From: Schistosoma haematobium
Taxonomy: Eukaryota > Platyhelminthes > Trematoda > Strigeidida > Schistosomatidae
Length of the DNA: 64,000 bases
Assembly (NCBI RefSeq): GCF_000699445.3
Contig: NC_067202.1
Coordinates: 17,889,760-17,953,759, forward strand
Direction of reading: 5' to 3'
A model generated the notes under the pieces. The model was not told the DNA's origin. It saw nothing but the letters and a program-made list of their open reading frames with translations, and did no database searches. The translations under genes were made by a program, and so were the position numbers. Positions within the stretch are counted from its first letter, which is position 1. The number at the start of each line of letters is the position of its first letter. Positions 32,301-37,350 of the stretch are shown piece after piece.

Positions 32301-34642
32301 TTCAAATCCCTTTCGTGAGAGATCGTGGATGCAAACAGCTCAGGAATCGTATACTAAGACGAAATAGTCTTCCATTGCTTCCTAGTTTTCATGGCTCACC
32401 TAACATTAATTGATTCATGATCTCAATAAAAAAACTTAACAATCTACACAACCCCATCATGTTAGTTGATTAATTTGAATGGATTAATATCAAACTTCAG
32501 TTGTCTAGATGTTCAATTTGAAGTAGATTGGAAACAAATGCGATTAAACTATCGTAGAAAATACTTAAACAATCTAAAATCTTCTGAATGAACAAATACA
32601 GTCTGTTCTAAGGCATGTTAACTTATGAGTTGCATAGTCCATATTGTCTTTGATAGAGAGTTTAGATTAATATTCTTTTTCTCCACTTAATTACTAAGTG
32701 TCATTTGGTTGTAACCAACATCTTTTCTACAAGTGATAAGCATCTTCAGAAGGGGTTTTGTGGAGATTTTAGAAATTTCACTGATTGAAATCATGAGTCA
32801 GTTGAAGCCAGACCACCATGGAAAACCTAGAAGCACTGGACGGCTGTTTTGTCCTAGTATGGGACTCCTCAGCAGTGCGCATCCACGATCTCGCACCCCA
32901 CGAGATTTGAACCCAAGAACCAGTGAAATTTCTGAAATCTCCACAAAACATTTTTTCTGATAATAATCATCTGCTCACTAGTAACTGACTTCAAGAGATA
33001 CTCCTGGAGTTCTAGTGAGAAGCCGTTATCAGTGATGTTCAACCAGGTCTGTTGTGAGATATCAACTCACTGAAGAAAATGGTGTACGGTGACGCAACTT
33101 CGTGGATTGGTTGAACAGAGAATATACTCGATCTACTCAGTATATAACATACTTTTAAGTAGTAGTATGGTATGCGCTACTCATGTCGACACATATAAGT
33201 ATTATGTGTCATCAATTAAAAGTGAAATATCTAGTGGAAGAAAGTGAAGAAGATCGAAAAGAATAGAACGAGAACAGTGAATGACTGATGTGGAAATGAA
33301 GGAGCAATCAAGTATGAGACACTTGATTGAGATTTTGTAAATGAATTATTCACTGTCTGGTTCTCAGATTTCACAAAGTGATTCTGTAATTTTGTGTTCA
33401 AATACAGCTACTTGTAACCACTGATGTTCTCGTCCACTACAGTAGTGTATCGAGATTAGGACCTGATTCCCTAGGAACATCAATTTCCTTAGTTTGATTA
33501 AAATACAGTCATACTCACCTTTCCTTTATATTACATAACAGCCTTTATAATATACCATGTTTGTCAATTGAAATAAAATTGAAACCTTAGTATCAATCAC
33601 ATCGGAAGTCTCTATGACATAAAATTAATCAAATCGCTTCATGACCTGATCTAAAAATAGTTGATACAACGAGTTCATTTTCTGTGTTATATATATACAC
33701 TCTATTGTATGATCTAGTGGATATCAGGACTCAGTAGCTAATAAATAACGCAATGGCGTTTAAAGCGAACGGTGCTAGGTTCAAGTCCCAGAATAAACAT
33801 CAACTCTAAGATACAGTTACACCCAACTGACGAAGCTCTAATAGAATGAAACTCACATTCCATCTTCCACTACTAGCTCCCAAATGTCCTGATATGGCCG
33901 AGAGTGTGTCGAGTCCGCTCTTCCTCTTGAAATGCTCTCACACGGCCACACGTATATAGCCTCTGCCAGGAACATCCTACTCACTCTCTTTTCGTATTGC
34001 GGGTGCTGTTTACGAAATTGAGAGGACGAAAAGCAAATGTCTGGTGCTTTAACCTGGTTGGTGAACACACCTGGGGGAGTTGGAAATCTCTGATTCCAAG
34101 CCAATGGTCCACATGTGCTCCAGTATCCTGAGGGAACAAATAACGTACGAACCTGTTGTTAGTCAATGTCTACCATCAGACTGCATCTGCTTACATTGCT
34201 CCACTGCTCCACTGGATCAGACCTTTAGGTCGAAGGCTCCGGGTGTGGCCCCATTAGAAAACCACCTGCTTCGGTTCGGGCACTCGGGCTGTATCATATC
34301 CCTCACACGAATCTAATGAGGTTTGTGTGTCGCATATTTATCTGGTGCCCCCTTGTACCAATATCTTTTGCTTATAATATCAAATGAATGTTTATTATTA
34401 TGAGTATCGATAAACGAATTTCAACTTACCACATCCATAACTTGATTTAAGAAAAATTTCACACTAACATTCAATGTCTCTGTATCATTTGCTGATGGAC
34501 GTTCAATTGGATTATGTGCATCTGGTCGACTGGAATCGAATAAATATTTTAATAAACGTTTTTCATATAATCCAGATAAGACAATATCTTTAAATAGAAA
34601 GATAATAAAGAAGAGAAGCGAAAGCTGAAAGAAGAATATCAT
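3823..34642 (-). CDS. Nicotinic acetylcholine receptor alpha-type subunit (whole gene, 10 exons)
   Basis: Pentameric ligand-gated ion channel subunit of the plasma membrane. The coding exons in gene order are 34430-34642, 30436-30480, 16855-16964, 15330-15465, 12440-12590, 10832-11026, 9597-9683, 7848-7957, 5333-6061 and 3823-4185. Every junction has a GT donor and AG acceptor and the phases agree. Landmarks by predicted residue: signal peptide 1-24, loop A W114-Y121, Cys-loop C156-C170, loop B W177, vicinal cysteines C231-C232, M1 about 249-273, E279 and K280 before M2 (GEK), M2 about 281-302, M3 about 314-336, a long M3-M4 loop, and M4 near 680-702. YxCC marks an alpha subunit. GEK argues for a cation channel, unlike the schistosome ACh-gated chloride channels. 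The loop C tyrosine after the cysteines is F236. Frame is lost at 5745-5749 and 3985-3989. All else is intact, so an assembly indel is more likely than a pseudogene. Confidence 0.93.
4316..4375 (+). ncRNA. HR1 (Smα-type) hammerhead remnant
   Basis: TTGACGAG, a stem II pair, GACGAAAC and GCGCGTC follow the hammerhead order. The first core base is T instead of C, so cleavage is unlikely. It is an isolated fragment that stops shortly after the ribozyme. Confidence 0.6.
4470..4900 (+). repeat. Dispersed repeat of unknown family (copy 1)
   Basis: Shares a long stretch (TACGATTTAC, CCCACRTTCACAGCCACTTT, TTTATGGTRCG) with 16010-16215. It has a TATATAAA-like box and an AATAAA, so an LTR origin is possible. 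No coding potential is seen. Confidence 0.5.
4905..5225 (+). mobile_element. HR1 (Smα-type SINE), permuted copy
   Basis: The order is tail (GCTTGTGAATGAAGGCAATA), tRNA-like head (CAGTAGCCAAGTGGATAAC), then hammerhead (TTGACGAGTCCC, GGACGAAACGCGC). Tail before head is the order expected of a unit cut from a tandem or circle. The hammerhead is truncated before the cleavage-site strand. Confidence 0.75.
5333..6061 (-). CDS. Receptor exon 9: M3-M4 cytoplasmic loop, with a frame break
   Basis: 729 nt, from the acceptor AATTCAG to the donor GTAAGT. It starts [15 protein letters not shown], the amphipathic MX-type segment. A low-complexity loop follows with QQQQ, an acidic run (EEEEDDEE) and a Thr/Asn tract coded by AGT-type microsatellite. 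The open frame ends in a stop at 5702-5704, but a second frame is open from before that point to the donor. The switch equals one missing base and fits the A5 run at 5745-5749 being A6. With that base, the exon also ends in the phase exon 10 needs. Confidence 0.85.
6118..6325 (+). mobile_element. HR2 SINE copy (tRNA-like head plus hammerhead remnant)
   Basis: The B-box-like GGTTCGAATCC is followed by a decayed hammerhead (GGACAAAACGACCGTCC) and the HR2 tail (TCCAGGTTTTCAATGG to CAATCTCCACAACCCC). It lies in receptor intron 8. Confidence 0.75.
6495..7010 (+). mobile_element. HR2 direct tandem with two hammerheads, period 400 bp
   Basis: A hammerhead with GCTGAGGAG at 6509-6517 is followed by the tail, the head (GGAGTTCTAGTGAGAAGC), the tRNA-like part (GCCGGCTCAATGG, GGGTTTGAATC) and a second hammerhead with GCTGAGGAG at 6909-6917. 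The two motifs are exactly 400 bases apart. Stem III or stem II bases are eroded in both, so activity is doubtful. Confidence 0.85.
7405..7670. mobile_element. Penelope-like element 3' end, inverted pair
   Basis: The minus half (to about 7535) and plus half (from about 7530) both match the C-terminal segment [20 protein letters not shown] seen at 25669-26205. They meet head to head. Inverted partial copies are a known habit of Penelope-like elements. Confidence 0.7.
7848..7957 (-). CDS. Receptor exon 8: M3
   Basis: 110 nt. It reads [20 protein letters not shown] then NYHHR and ends at VPAW in phase 0. This is the third membrane helix and the start of the cytoplasmic loop. The acceptor is GAACAG and the donor GTAAGT. 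The next exon starts IRNIVNTYL, the usual continuation after AW. Confidence 0.94.
8033..8509 (-). mobile_element. LINE-tailed SINE-like repeat (family T), with target-site duplication
   Basis: On the minus strand it runs from TGCCCTGGTATGG to a tail ATTTGTG-AATAAATAAA. The flanks AGTTACTAATGA (8021-8032) and AGTTACAAATGA (8510-8521) form a 12 bp duplication with one mismatch. The 3' end resembles that of the LINE at 44380-45470. Confidence 0.8.
8826..9300 (+). mobile_element. Family T repeat copy
   Basis: Same family as 8033-8509 on the opposite strand, with CACGTGGCCACC, GGTGCACATG-type and TTTATGTGTTCAAA-AATAAATAA landmarks. The two copies face away from each other, about 0.3 kb apart, in intron 7. 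Confidence 0.75.
9310..9482. mobile_element. HR2 inverted fragment
   Basis: Minus strand tail and hammerhead (TTTCGTCCTAGCATGGGACTCC) to about 9450, then a short plus-strand tail (CAATCTCCACCAAATTCC). The hammerhead core has extra bases. Confidence 0.65.
9597..9683 (-). CDS. Receptor exon 7: M2 pore helix
   Basis: 87 nt, phase 1 at both ends. It reads [17 protein letters not shown] then [11 protein letters not shown], the M2 helix with the leucine gate. Together with the upstream GEK it lacks the proline-alanine change seen in anion-selective receptors. The acceptor is a T-rich tract ending TTTTAG and the donor is GTATGT. Confidence 0.95.
9860..9998 (+). mobile_element. MITE-like repeat, right end
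   Basis: Matches the right part of 50357-50641 (TGACATCAGCT-AAATGCC, TTATACCTGATTG, AAATTATAGTCTCG). Confidence 0.6.
10399..10783 (+). mobile_element. Internally deleted RTE-like LINE with 11 bp target-site duplication
   Basis: An open frame of 126 codons covers the linker between endonuclease and reverse transcriptase ([19 protein letters not shown]). It then joins directly to the last 40 bases of the LINE (GCTTCTCCATGAGGAGTAACAGG-GTAAGTAAG). ATTAAACTACA at 10388-10398 and 10784-10794 is the duplication. The whole reverse transcriptase is missing. It sits in receptor intron 6, starting 49 bases past the exon 6 donor. Confidence 0.88.
10832..11026 (-). CDS. Receptor exon 6: loop C and M1
   Basis: 195 nt, phase 1 at both ends. 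[17 protein letters not shown] carries loop C with the vicinal cysteines C231-C232 that define alpha subunits. [19 protein letters not shown] is M1. The exon ends at [10 protein letters not shown], just before M2. A second in-frame acceptor nine bases inside (first exon base 11017) would drop three residues (SSV). The start of intron 6 holds a deleted RTE copy 38-49 bases past the donor. Confidence 0.95.
11722..12350 (+). mobile_element. RTE-like LINE 3' fragment (pseudogene)
   Basis: Broken frames read [51 protein letters not shown] and a 3' end GGAGTAACAGGCGCAAGTAAG. It covers the region after the reverse transcriptase core. It lies in receptor intron 5, on the strand opposite the gene. Confidence 0.85.
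12440..12590 (-). CDS. Receptor exon 5: second Cys-loop cysteine and loop B
   Basis: 151 nt, phase 0 in and phase 1 out. It starts [13 protein letters not shown], so C170 closes the loop 13 residues after C156 and W177 is the loop B tryptophan of the agonist site. It continues through [15 protein letters not shown]. The acceptor is ATTGAAG and the donor GTAAGG. Confidence 0.94.
12690..12995. mobile_element. HR1 inverted pair
   Basis: The minus strand carries hammerhead (TTTCGTCCTACTTGAGGTTCG) and tRNA-like head (GCGTTATCCATTGAGCTAA) to about 12910. The plus strand tail (ATGCCAATAAAAGATTGATC, CATCAGTGGGAAGATTC) follows. Intron 4. Confidence 0.75.
13040..13380 (+). mobile_element. HR2 SINE, head to tail copy
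   Basis: Head (GAGTTCTAGTGAGAAGCC), tRNA-like part (GGTCTAGAGGTTAAGCG, GGGTTCAAAT), hammerhead (CTGAGGAGTCCCATACTAGG) and tail. GAAA of the core is changed to GAGA, so it is probably inactive. Confidence 0.8.
13705..13890 (+). repeat. Dispersed repeat shared with 30080-30300
   Basis: Both hold GAGATC-AGAAAA, ATCTTATCCAATTA-CATTC and TTTCTGATCGGATGA followed by an ACT-rich tract. Family unknown. Confidence 0.55.
14211..14345 (+). mobile_element. RTE-like LINE extreme 3' end with expanded TAAG tail
   Basis: Only GCTGGTCGGCGGCCTATGCT to GGAGTAACAGGCG remains of the LINE, followed by about 70 bases of (TAAG)n that turns into (GGAA)n. Confidence 0.8.
14346..14959. other. Intron 4 sequence without a recognisable element
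   Basis: AT-rich. It has a short ATT tract at 14403-14424 and no coding or clear repeat signal. Confidence 0.5.
14960..15310 (+). mobile_element. HR2 SINE copy next to receptor exon 4
   Basis: Head (CCTGGAGTTCTAGTGAGAA), tRNA-like part (GGTTCGAATCCTG), hammerhead remnant (CTACTGAGAAGTACCATACT, GGACGAAATGACCGTCC) and tail. It ends about 20 bases from the exon 4 boundary, in antisense orientation to the gene. Confidence 0.78.
15330..15465 (-). CDS. Receptor exon 4: loop E strand and first half of the Cys-loop
   Basis: 136 nt. It reads [12 protein letters not shown], then VQWMPPG, then [16 protein letters not shown], and ends in phase 0. C156 is the first cysteine of the Cys-loop and FPFD is its conserved apex. 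The acceptor is TTTAG and the donor CAG/GTAAAT. An HR2 repeat lies only about 20 bases past the donor. Confidence 0.94.
15480..16009. other. Intron 3 sequence, no element recognised
   Basis: Homopolymer A tract next to the exon 4 acceptor, then unique-looking AT-rich sequence. Confidence 0.45.
16010..16214 (+). repeat. Dispersed repeat of unknown family (copy 2)
   Basis: Related to 4470-4900 over about 200 bases, and joined directly to a family T repeat. Confidence 0.5.
16215..16625 (+). mobile_element. Family T repeat copy
   Basis: Landmarks CACTGCCTTCTCACACCACG, GAATGTCCGG, GGTGCACATGGGCTCCAG and GTGTGGCGCATATATATTC. 5' truncated and missing the A-rich end. Confidence 0.72.
16855..16964 (-). 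CDS. Receptor exon 3: loop A
   Basis: 110 nt, phase 0 in and phase 2 out. It opens with [19 protein letters not shown] and ends with [22 protein letters not shown] is the loop A agonist-site signature (Y121 is the aromatic). NIT is a possible glycosylation site. The acceptor is AAATCTAG and the donor GTAAAT. The split codon at the junction gives Cys where most relatives have Ser (YNCADE rather than YNSADE). Confidence 0.93.
17135..17700 (-). mobile_element. Dispersed repeat U, copy 1
   Basis: Closely related to 49205-49751. On the minus strand it can be read as VCDR-QA-PWAL-SRSQV and GQPG-DN-PHT-ST-DHCIHNQ, a peptide conserved between the copies, so it may be the 5' part of a larger retroelement. 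It is cut at 17700 by an RTE fragment. Confidence 0.6.
17700..18200 (+). mobile_element. RTE-like LINE C-terminal fragment, open over 141 codons
   Basis: Reads [72 protein letters not shown] and ends GGAGTAACAGGCGTAAG-like. It is one of the least damaged 3' ends in the window. Confidence 0.85.
18590..18912 (+). mobile_element. HR1 (Smα-type) copy
   Basis: tRNA-like head (GACTCAGTAGCTGAAATGGATAA), hammerhead remnant (CTGACGAGTCTCAAATAGAAC) and tail (CTTGTGAATTAAGGCAA to CAAGTAAACAACAATACCAA). GAAA reads AAAA, so it is inactive. Confidence 0.78.
18945..19712 (+). mobile_element. RTE-like LINE C-terminal part, longest copy
   Basis: One frame is open to 19394: [60 protein letters not shown]. 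After one stop it continues [32 protein letters not shown] and [20 protein letters not shown], ending in (GTAA)n. It is 5' truncated within the region after the catalytic core. Intron 2. Confidence 0.87.
19745..19940. mobile_element. HR2 inverted pair, short
   Basis: Minus tail and hammerhead to about 19868, then plus tail (TCCAGGTTTTCCATGG to TTGACTTATGAATTCAAC). Both outer ends are GAATTCATAA-type inverted repeats. Confidence 0.7.
20258..20475 (+). repeat. 108 bp tandem duplication, G-rich
   Basis: TTACTGGGTCGGATAGGGG starts at 20258 and again at 20366. Each unit runs to AGAGCAGGTAAAAGA with small indels in the G runs. The strand shown is G-rich, with GGGG/GGG runs near 20273-20294 and again in the second unit. 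Confidence 0.85.
20684..20806 (-). mobile_element. HR2 fragment with hammerhead
   Basis: On the minus strand GCGCACTGCTGAGGAGTCCC and AGGACGAAAC are intact, but stem III reads CAGTCAT and no longer pairs. The tail runs to TTGACTCATGAATTCAAC. Confidence 0.72.
20810..21320. other. Intron 2 stretch, nothing recognised
   Basis: AT-rich, no repeat landmark and no coding signal; the short open frames are chance. Confidence 0.4.
21324..22345 (-). mobile_element. RTE-like LINE fragment including the FADD reverse transcriptase motif
   Basis: Minus strand pieces read [35 protein letters not shown] (catalytic FADD), [20 protein letters not shown] and [17 protein letters not shown]. The 3' end is GGTAACAGGCGTAGATAAGT. 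A stop replaces the arginine region of the motif before the FADD box, and several frameshifts are present. Confidence 0.85.
22435..22907 (+). mobile_element. HR3 element, old inverted unit
   Basis: Starts like an inverted HR3 (TAGTGGTTAGAG, CTGGACCTAGGTTTCGTGCTA), runs through the minus tRNA-like part (GATCCCGTTTCACCCAGCTT) and tail, then a plus-strand tail (CAACTTGTAAC to TTAATCAATTATAAT). Same architecture as 46127-46753 but strongly diverged. Confidence 0.65.
22908..23364. other. AT-rich intron sequence with GATT repeats
   Basis: A (GATT)n tract at 23193-23225 and a T/C-rich tract at 23262-23335. No gene signal. Confidence 0.5.
23365..23606 (+). mobile_element. RTE-like LINE 3' end
   Basis: [14 protein letters not shown] region to [32 protein letters not shown] and (GTAA)n. 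Very close to the 3' part of 18945-19712. Confidence 0.85.
23670..23842 (+). mobile_element. HR2 copy with terminal inverted tail
   Basis: It begins with a minus-strand tail end (TTTCACAGATTGAACTCATG), then GGGTCGTGGATGCGCACTG, hammerhead (TTGAGGAATCCC, GGACGAAACGGCCGTCCAG) and the plus tail ending CATGAGTTCAATCTGTGAAA. The first core base is T, so it is probably inactive. Confidence 0.75.
23995..24320 (+). mobile_element. HR2 SINE copy
   Basis: A short inverted tail, a head variant (GTGTCGGGTAGAAACAG), tRNA-like part (GTTAAGCGTTCGTGTGCGAG, GGTTCGAATCC), hammerhead remnant and tail. It shares the head variant with 60240-60690, marking an HR2 subfamily. Confidence 0.75.
24325..24645. mobile_element. 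HR2 inverted pair
   Basis: Minus copy to about 24505 (tail, hammerhead, tRNA-like part, head), then plus tRNA-like end, hammerhead remnant and tail to CATGAATTCAACTATT. Confidence 0.7.
24646..25668. other. Intron 2 stretch with a small RTE tail
   Basis: Mostly unique-looking AT-rich sequence. 25065-25138 is a short RTE 3' end (GGATGGAGAATGC to GGGTAACAGGC). No coding signal. Confidence 0.5.
25669..26205 (-). pseudogene. Penelope-like retroelement C terminus (GIY-YIG endonuclease part)
   Basis: 178 codons open on the minus strand. The first part reads [68 protein letters not shown]. This fits the distal half of a GIY-YIG endonuclease, including the helix arginine region and the late glutamate (REFLEAC), as in Penelope-like elements. 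The GIY and YIG strands and all of the reverse transcriptase are missing. The end, [20 protein letters not shown], recurs at 7405, 45473 and 56212. It is antisense to nothing here; it shares the receptor gene's strand, inside intron 2. Confidence 0.8.
26268..26560 (+). mobile_element. RTE-like LINE 3' end, decayed
   Basis: GCCTACTGTGAAAGAGAACA, ACATCACGAGGCAA, GAGAGTTGGATGAAGAATAC and a GTAAG tail match the other copies. Many indels. Confidence 0.75.
26561..27574. other. Simple-repeat-rich intron stretch
   Basis: Holds a 9-mer repeat CATAGATGG four times (26917-26955), GA tracts (27038-27058), CT/CA tracts (27138-27210) and GAT/CAT tracts (27350-27385). No gene seen. Confidence 0.6.
27575..28000 (+). 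mobile_element. RTE-like LINE 3' fragment
   Basis: GTATGGAGTGGAAACGCGGA, CCTACTGTGCGAAAGAGAAC and ACTGGGAGTAACAAGTG-TAAG are shared with 11722-12350, a subfamily separate from the 18945 copy. Confidence 0.8.
28403..28935. mobile_element. HR1 inverted pair, near full length on both arms
   Basis: Minus arm 28403-28675: tail, hammerhead, tRNA-like head. Plus arm 28676-28935: tail (CATCAATGGGAAGATTCAAG), head (GTTCGAGTCC) and hammerhead remnant. The two arms meet at the tail/head border. Confidence 0.85.
28517..28570 (-). ncRNA. HR1 hammerhead ribozyme, core intact
   Basis: On the minus strand: CTGACGA, a five-pair stem II (GTCTT/AAGAC), GAAA and a loopless stem III ending GTC. Stem I is weak and three A follow the cleavage base, so activity is uncertain. 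It is in sense orientation in intron 2 of the receptor gene. Confidence 0.7.
29120..29225 (+). mobile_element. HR2 copy split by an RTE insertion
   Basis: CACTGCTGAGGAGTC, hammerhead remnant and tail to TTGACTTATGAATTC. The tail resumes at 29897 (TGAATTCAACTATTAT). Confidence 0.78.
29226..29896 (-). mobile_element. RTE-like LINE 3' part nested in an HR2 tail
   Basis: Minus-strand copy with the same protein pieces as 18945-19712 and a TAAG tail at 29226-29240. TGAATTC at 29219-29225 and 29897-29903 is a 7 bp target-site duplication. 5' truncated. Confidence 0.87.
30080..30302 (+). repeat. Dispersed repeat ending in an (ACT/ACG)n tract
   Basis: The first part matches 13705-13890. 30205-30302 is an ACT/ACG trinucleotide array. 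Confidence 0.6.
30436..30480 (-). CDS. Receptor exon 2 (45 nt)
   Basis: Fifteen codons, [15 protein letters not shown], between TTTAG and GTAAGT, phase 0 at both ends. This is the conserved beta-strand exon of nicotinic receptors (usual form DEKNQ..T..W). The match to the family and exact phase continuity with exons 1 and 3 make it secure despite its size. It is followed by the longest intron, 13.5 kb. Confidence 0.92.
30620..30672 (-). ncRNA. HR3 hammerhead ribozyme, inverted arm, defective stem III
   Basis: CTGACGA, GTGC/GCAC and GAAA are intact on the minus strand, but stem III reads CCC/AGG and one pair is lost. Confidence 0.7.
30696..30743 (+). ncRNA. HR3 hammerhead ribozyme, core intact
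   Basis: CTGACGA, stem II GTGC/GCAC, GAAA and stem III CCC/GGG with no loop, cleavage site GTC. Stem I is shortened because the sequence before it is a junction. Confidence 0.75.
30923..31554. other. Intron 1 stretch with C-rich and T-rich tracts
   Basis: C-rich tract at 31098-31170, poly-T at 31323-31334, GT tract at 31482-31494. No gene or element recognised. Confidence 0.5.
31555..32190. mobile_element. HR2 inverted pair, long
   Basis: Minus copy 31555-31950 (tail, hammerhead remnant, tRNA-like part, head) and plus copy 31951-32190 (tRNA-like part with GGTTCGAATCTCG, CTGCTGAGGAGTCAC, tail). Confidence 0.78.
32235..32455 (+). mobile_element. HR2 copy, decayed
   Basis: GGGTTCAAATCCC, AGACGAAATAGTC and the CAATCTACACAACCCC tail end. 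Confidence 0.68.
32748..33115. mobile_element. HR2 inverted pair
   Basis: Minus: GTTTTGTGGAGATTTTAGAA to hammerhead (GGACAAAAC, so GAAA is lost) and GGTTCTTGGGTTCAAATC. Plus, from about 32935: tail end, then head (CCTGGAGTTCTAGTGAGAAG) to GGATTGGTTGAA. Confidence 0.75.
33164..33441 (+). repeat. Solo-LTR-like repeat V, copy 1
   Basis: About 250 bases shared with 37665, 51002 and (minus) 58721: GTCGACA-ATATAAGTA-TATG near one end and TGTTCTCGT-CACTACA at the other. Short TG...CA ends and uniform length suggest a solo LTR. No internal retroelement gene is present. Confidence 0.5.
33718..33880 (+). mobile_element. HR1 copy, decayed hammerhead
   Basis: ATATCAGGACTCAGTAGCTA, GGTTCAAGTCCCAG, CTGACGAAGCTC. 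It runs directly into a family T repeat. Confidence 0.7.
33883..34375 (+). mobile_element. Family T repeat copy
   Basis: CCTGATATGGCCGAG to GTGCCCCCTTGTACCAATAT, ending 55 bases from receptor exon 1. Confidence 0.78.
34430..34642 (-). CDS. Receptor exon 1: signal peptide and N-terminal helix
   Basis: Codons 1-71. The ATG is followed by a strongly hydrophobic stretch ([17 protein letters not shown]), a good signal peptide. The mature N terminus then reads [12 protein letters not shown], the first helix typical of nicotinic subunits. NDT and NVS are possible N-glycosylation sites. The exon ends in phase 0 at VMDV before GTAAGT. The ATG was chosen because it is the only one that gives a signal peptide in this frame. 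Confidence 0.9.
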
Positions 34643-34689
34643 AGTTAAAATGAAATTATATACATAATCTAATTAAGTAGACATATGAA

Positions 34690-34965
34690 ATCAGAAAGAG
34701 GTTTTGTGGAGATTGTGATAATCTCAATTGTTGAGATCATGAATCAATTGAAGCTAGATATTAACATTGTTGGATGCCAACTAAGTGATCTAGAGGTTAA
34801 ACGTTTGCGTTCAAGACTGATCAATCGTCGGTTCGAATCCCATGAGGTGAGACTGTGGATGCGAACAGCTAAGGAATCCTTAACTAGGACAAAATGGCCG
34901 TCTAGTACTTCTAGGTTTTCCATGGTGGTCTAATATAGATCGATTCATGAACTCAATACCAAAGC
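34690..34965 (+). mobile_element. HR2 copy just upstream of the receptor start
   Basis: An inverted tail end (GGTTTTGTGGAGATTGTG), tRNA-like part (GGTTCGAATCCC), hammerhead remnant and tail. It lies about 50 bases upstream of the receptor ATG on the opposite strand, so it could overlap the promoter or 5' leader. Confidence 0.72.
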
Positions 34966-35174
34966 AACACAATCATAACATCAGTCCCTAGAGTAATCAA
35001 GTATGTTAAACAGCTCAACTAATTTATAAATTTCCAAAATATCTGAGTTTTTTTTCTAAATAAATCGGATTATTTGGCAACAGTACTTGATTGTATATGT
35101 TCAAGTGTGTGTGTATGTATGTATCAGTGTAATTCATTGACTGATATTCAATTCTCGGTGAAAATGCAACTTAT

Positions 35175-35345
35175 GGATAACCTTTGAGCGTCACCAACAT
35201 GACCTTGAGAGTGTCGACCTAGTTACTAAGTCTGAATGAGGGTTATAAACCAGTATGAGGAATTAGCATTATGATTCATAATTGATGGTTATGGGTTTTG
35301 AATTAGATTTAAGGTTTCCATGACGAGAACTTAATGAAATATCCA
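35175..35345 (+). repeat. MITE-like repeat, internal fragment
   Basis: GACCTTGAGAGTGTC, GAGGGTTATAAACC and TTAGATTTAAGGTTT match 50390-50520. Confidence 0.5.
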
Positions 35346-35724
35346 GATGGTAGGACTAGGTTGCGCAAATATTTAAGCAAACCATCGAATTTACATCACG
35401 GTGAGATATCGATTACGTTTTTGTTTCATAATGTATAAATATTGATTTGTGCATAGATATGTTTGTGGTGAGTGACCAACTGTCATCGACATTGATTATA
35501 AAAACAGGGAATTTAATCTATTGAAGACAACTTACAACATTTATGTTTTTGATGCTTGTTCTAAAATCAAGAAGCACTAAGGATGTAGACTTGATCATTG
35601 ATTGGTGCGTACTACTGGAGTTTTGCAATACTAAGGTTGAATAGCTGTTTTGTGCTTTTATGTTTACAAGTCAATTCATAATGTAAACTGTTATTTATAT
35701 CATTATGGGAATTTGTGGAAATGA

Positions 35725-35960
35725 TAGCACTTTCATAGTTGAGTTCATGAATCGATCTATATTAGATAACCATGGAAAACCTAGAAGCACTGGATGGCCA
35801 TTTTGTCCTATTTAAGGCTTCCTCAGCAGTGTGCATCCACGATCTTGCACCAAACCGACTCCAACATAGGACATTCAGTTTCACACATGAACACTTAACT
35901 TCTAGACCGTTGAACCGGCGCCCAGCGATGTTAATATCTAACCTTGATTGATCAACTTCA
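35725..35960 (-). mobile_element. HR2 copy, minus strand
   Basis: Tail, hammerhead remnant (CACACTGCTGAGGAAGCC) and tRNA-like part. Confidence 0.7.
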
Positions 35961-36409
35961 CTACCATAATGCTCTTTCATCAAATGAATGAATGAATTTC
36001 CCTCCAATATCCAAGACTTCTCATCTTAAATCTAATTGGTTCATTCATAACTAACAGATTTTCTGTTCTATAACTTACATGTATCATTCAATAATGGAAC
36101 AACGACAACAACAACCAAAAAAACGAATCAAACGTTTAAACAAAATACACAAAAAGAGAACCCGGATTCAATCATGACAATAATTGAATTATACTATTCA
36201 AACTACATAATTTATGAAAAAGGAATTTAACTAGAAAAAAATTCTCTACTTGACAACAGCAACAACAAAAGAAACACCACCAACTATCTCTATGACGAAA
36301 TCATTGTAAATCTAATTATCTAGTTAATTGAACTAATCAATTTTTAGAATTGAATAAATCTTATTAGAAAAAAGAGAGGGGGACATTGTAGAGGAATTTA
36401 GTCATTTTT

Positions 36410-36500
36410 AATAATTGAATTCATCAGTTCAATAAGGCTAGATGAATGACGATTTCGTCCTCGTGTGAGATTCCTCAGTAGGGTGCATCTACGATGATGA
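36410..36500 (-). mobile_element. HR2 fragment
   Basis: Minus tail and hammerhead remnant only (CTGAGGAATCTCACACGAGG). Confidence 0.6.
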
Positions 36501-36744
36501 GTTCAATTGAATATTCATAATTTAATCGTATGTTAGTTAGAATTAAGTAAATTACTGTTGTGTTTTTGTGTGTTGATTAAAACTACATATAGATGTGATT
36601 CAGTGATTTCCCTTGTAAAGCTTATATGATCTGATATCGAACCATAATATGATGCATAGTAAATTGTGAGAAACCTTCATTGTTTTCTGGTTTTAAATGG
36701 TTCTTTAACTACAATCAGTTCATGTTGAAAACTATGAGAAAAAT

Positions 36745-37040
36745 GTTAGTAGGCGATAGCGTTTGATGCGAACGATACTGAATTCGAGTCTTAGAGTGAA
36801 CATCAACTCTGAGTGTAACGTACATCCAACTGATGAGTCCCAAATAAAACGAAGCGCTTGTCAAACTATATTCCACTGCTAGCCACTATCCATCCATCTT
36901 CGCTTATAATGTTTGTGAATTAAGGTAATATCGAGGCAATACACACAGTATGTACATATGCCAATAACAGACTGATCAATTGCAGTCTTAAACCTCAATA
37001 GGAAGATTCAAGCAAAACAATACCAAGTGAATGTTGATAG
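36745..37040 (+). mobile_element. HR1 copy
   Basis: GCGATAGCGTTTGATGCGAA, ATTCGAGTCTTAG, CTGATGAGTCCCAAATA, then the complete tail. GAAA is changed to GAAG, so the ribozyme is dead. Confidence 0.8.
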
Positions 37041-37119
37041 ACTGTTAAGAAAGTTTTGAGGAAATGAGAAAAGTTCTTTGTTTTCATCAAATATTAAAGA
37101 TGATAACCTTGAAGGTGTT

Positions 37120-37350
37120 AAATAGTTTTTTATAAAAATCATCGAACTACATCACAAGAAAACCTCGAAATTGAATTCCTCAAAGCAAAAGAAAAACTGG
37201 ATAACCAAAAGACACATTGATTTGAATTCAGAGACAGACACTGAAAGGATGAATACCACATAGGGATGACTGGAGTGTAGAACCCATAACACAGAAGGTT
37301 GGGATTCGCTGGTTTATGGCTTGTATACTACGAGATGTAGCAGGTGTATG
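37120..37350 (+). mobile_element. RTE-like LINE 3' end, strongly decayed
   Basis: AAATCATCGAACTACATCAC and GAGATGTAGCAGGTGTATG are remnants of the shared 3' end. Confidence 0.6.
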
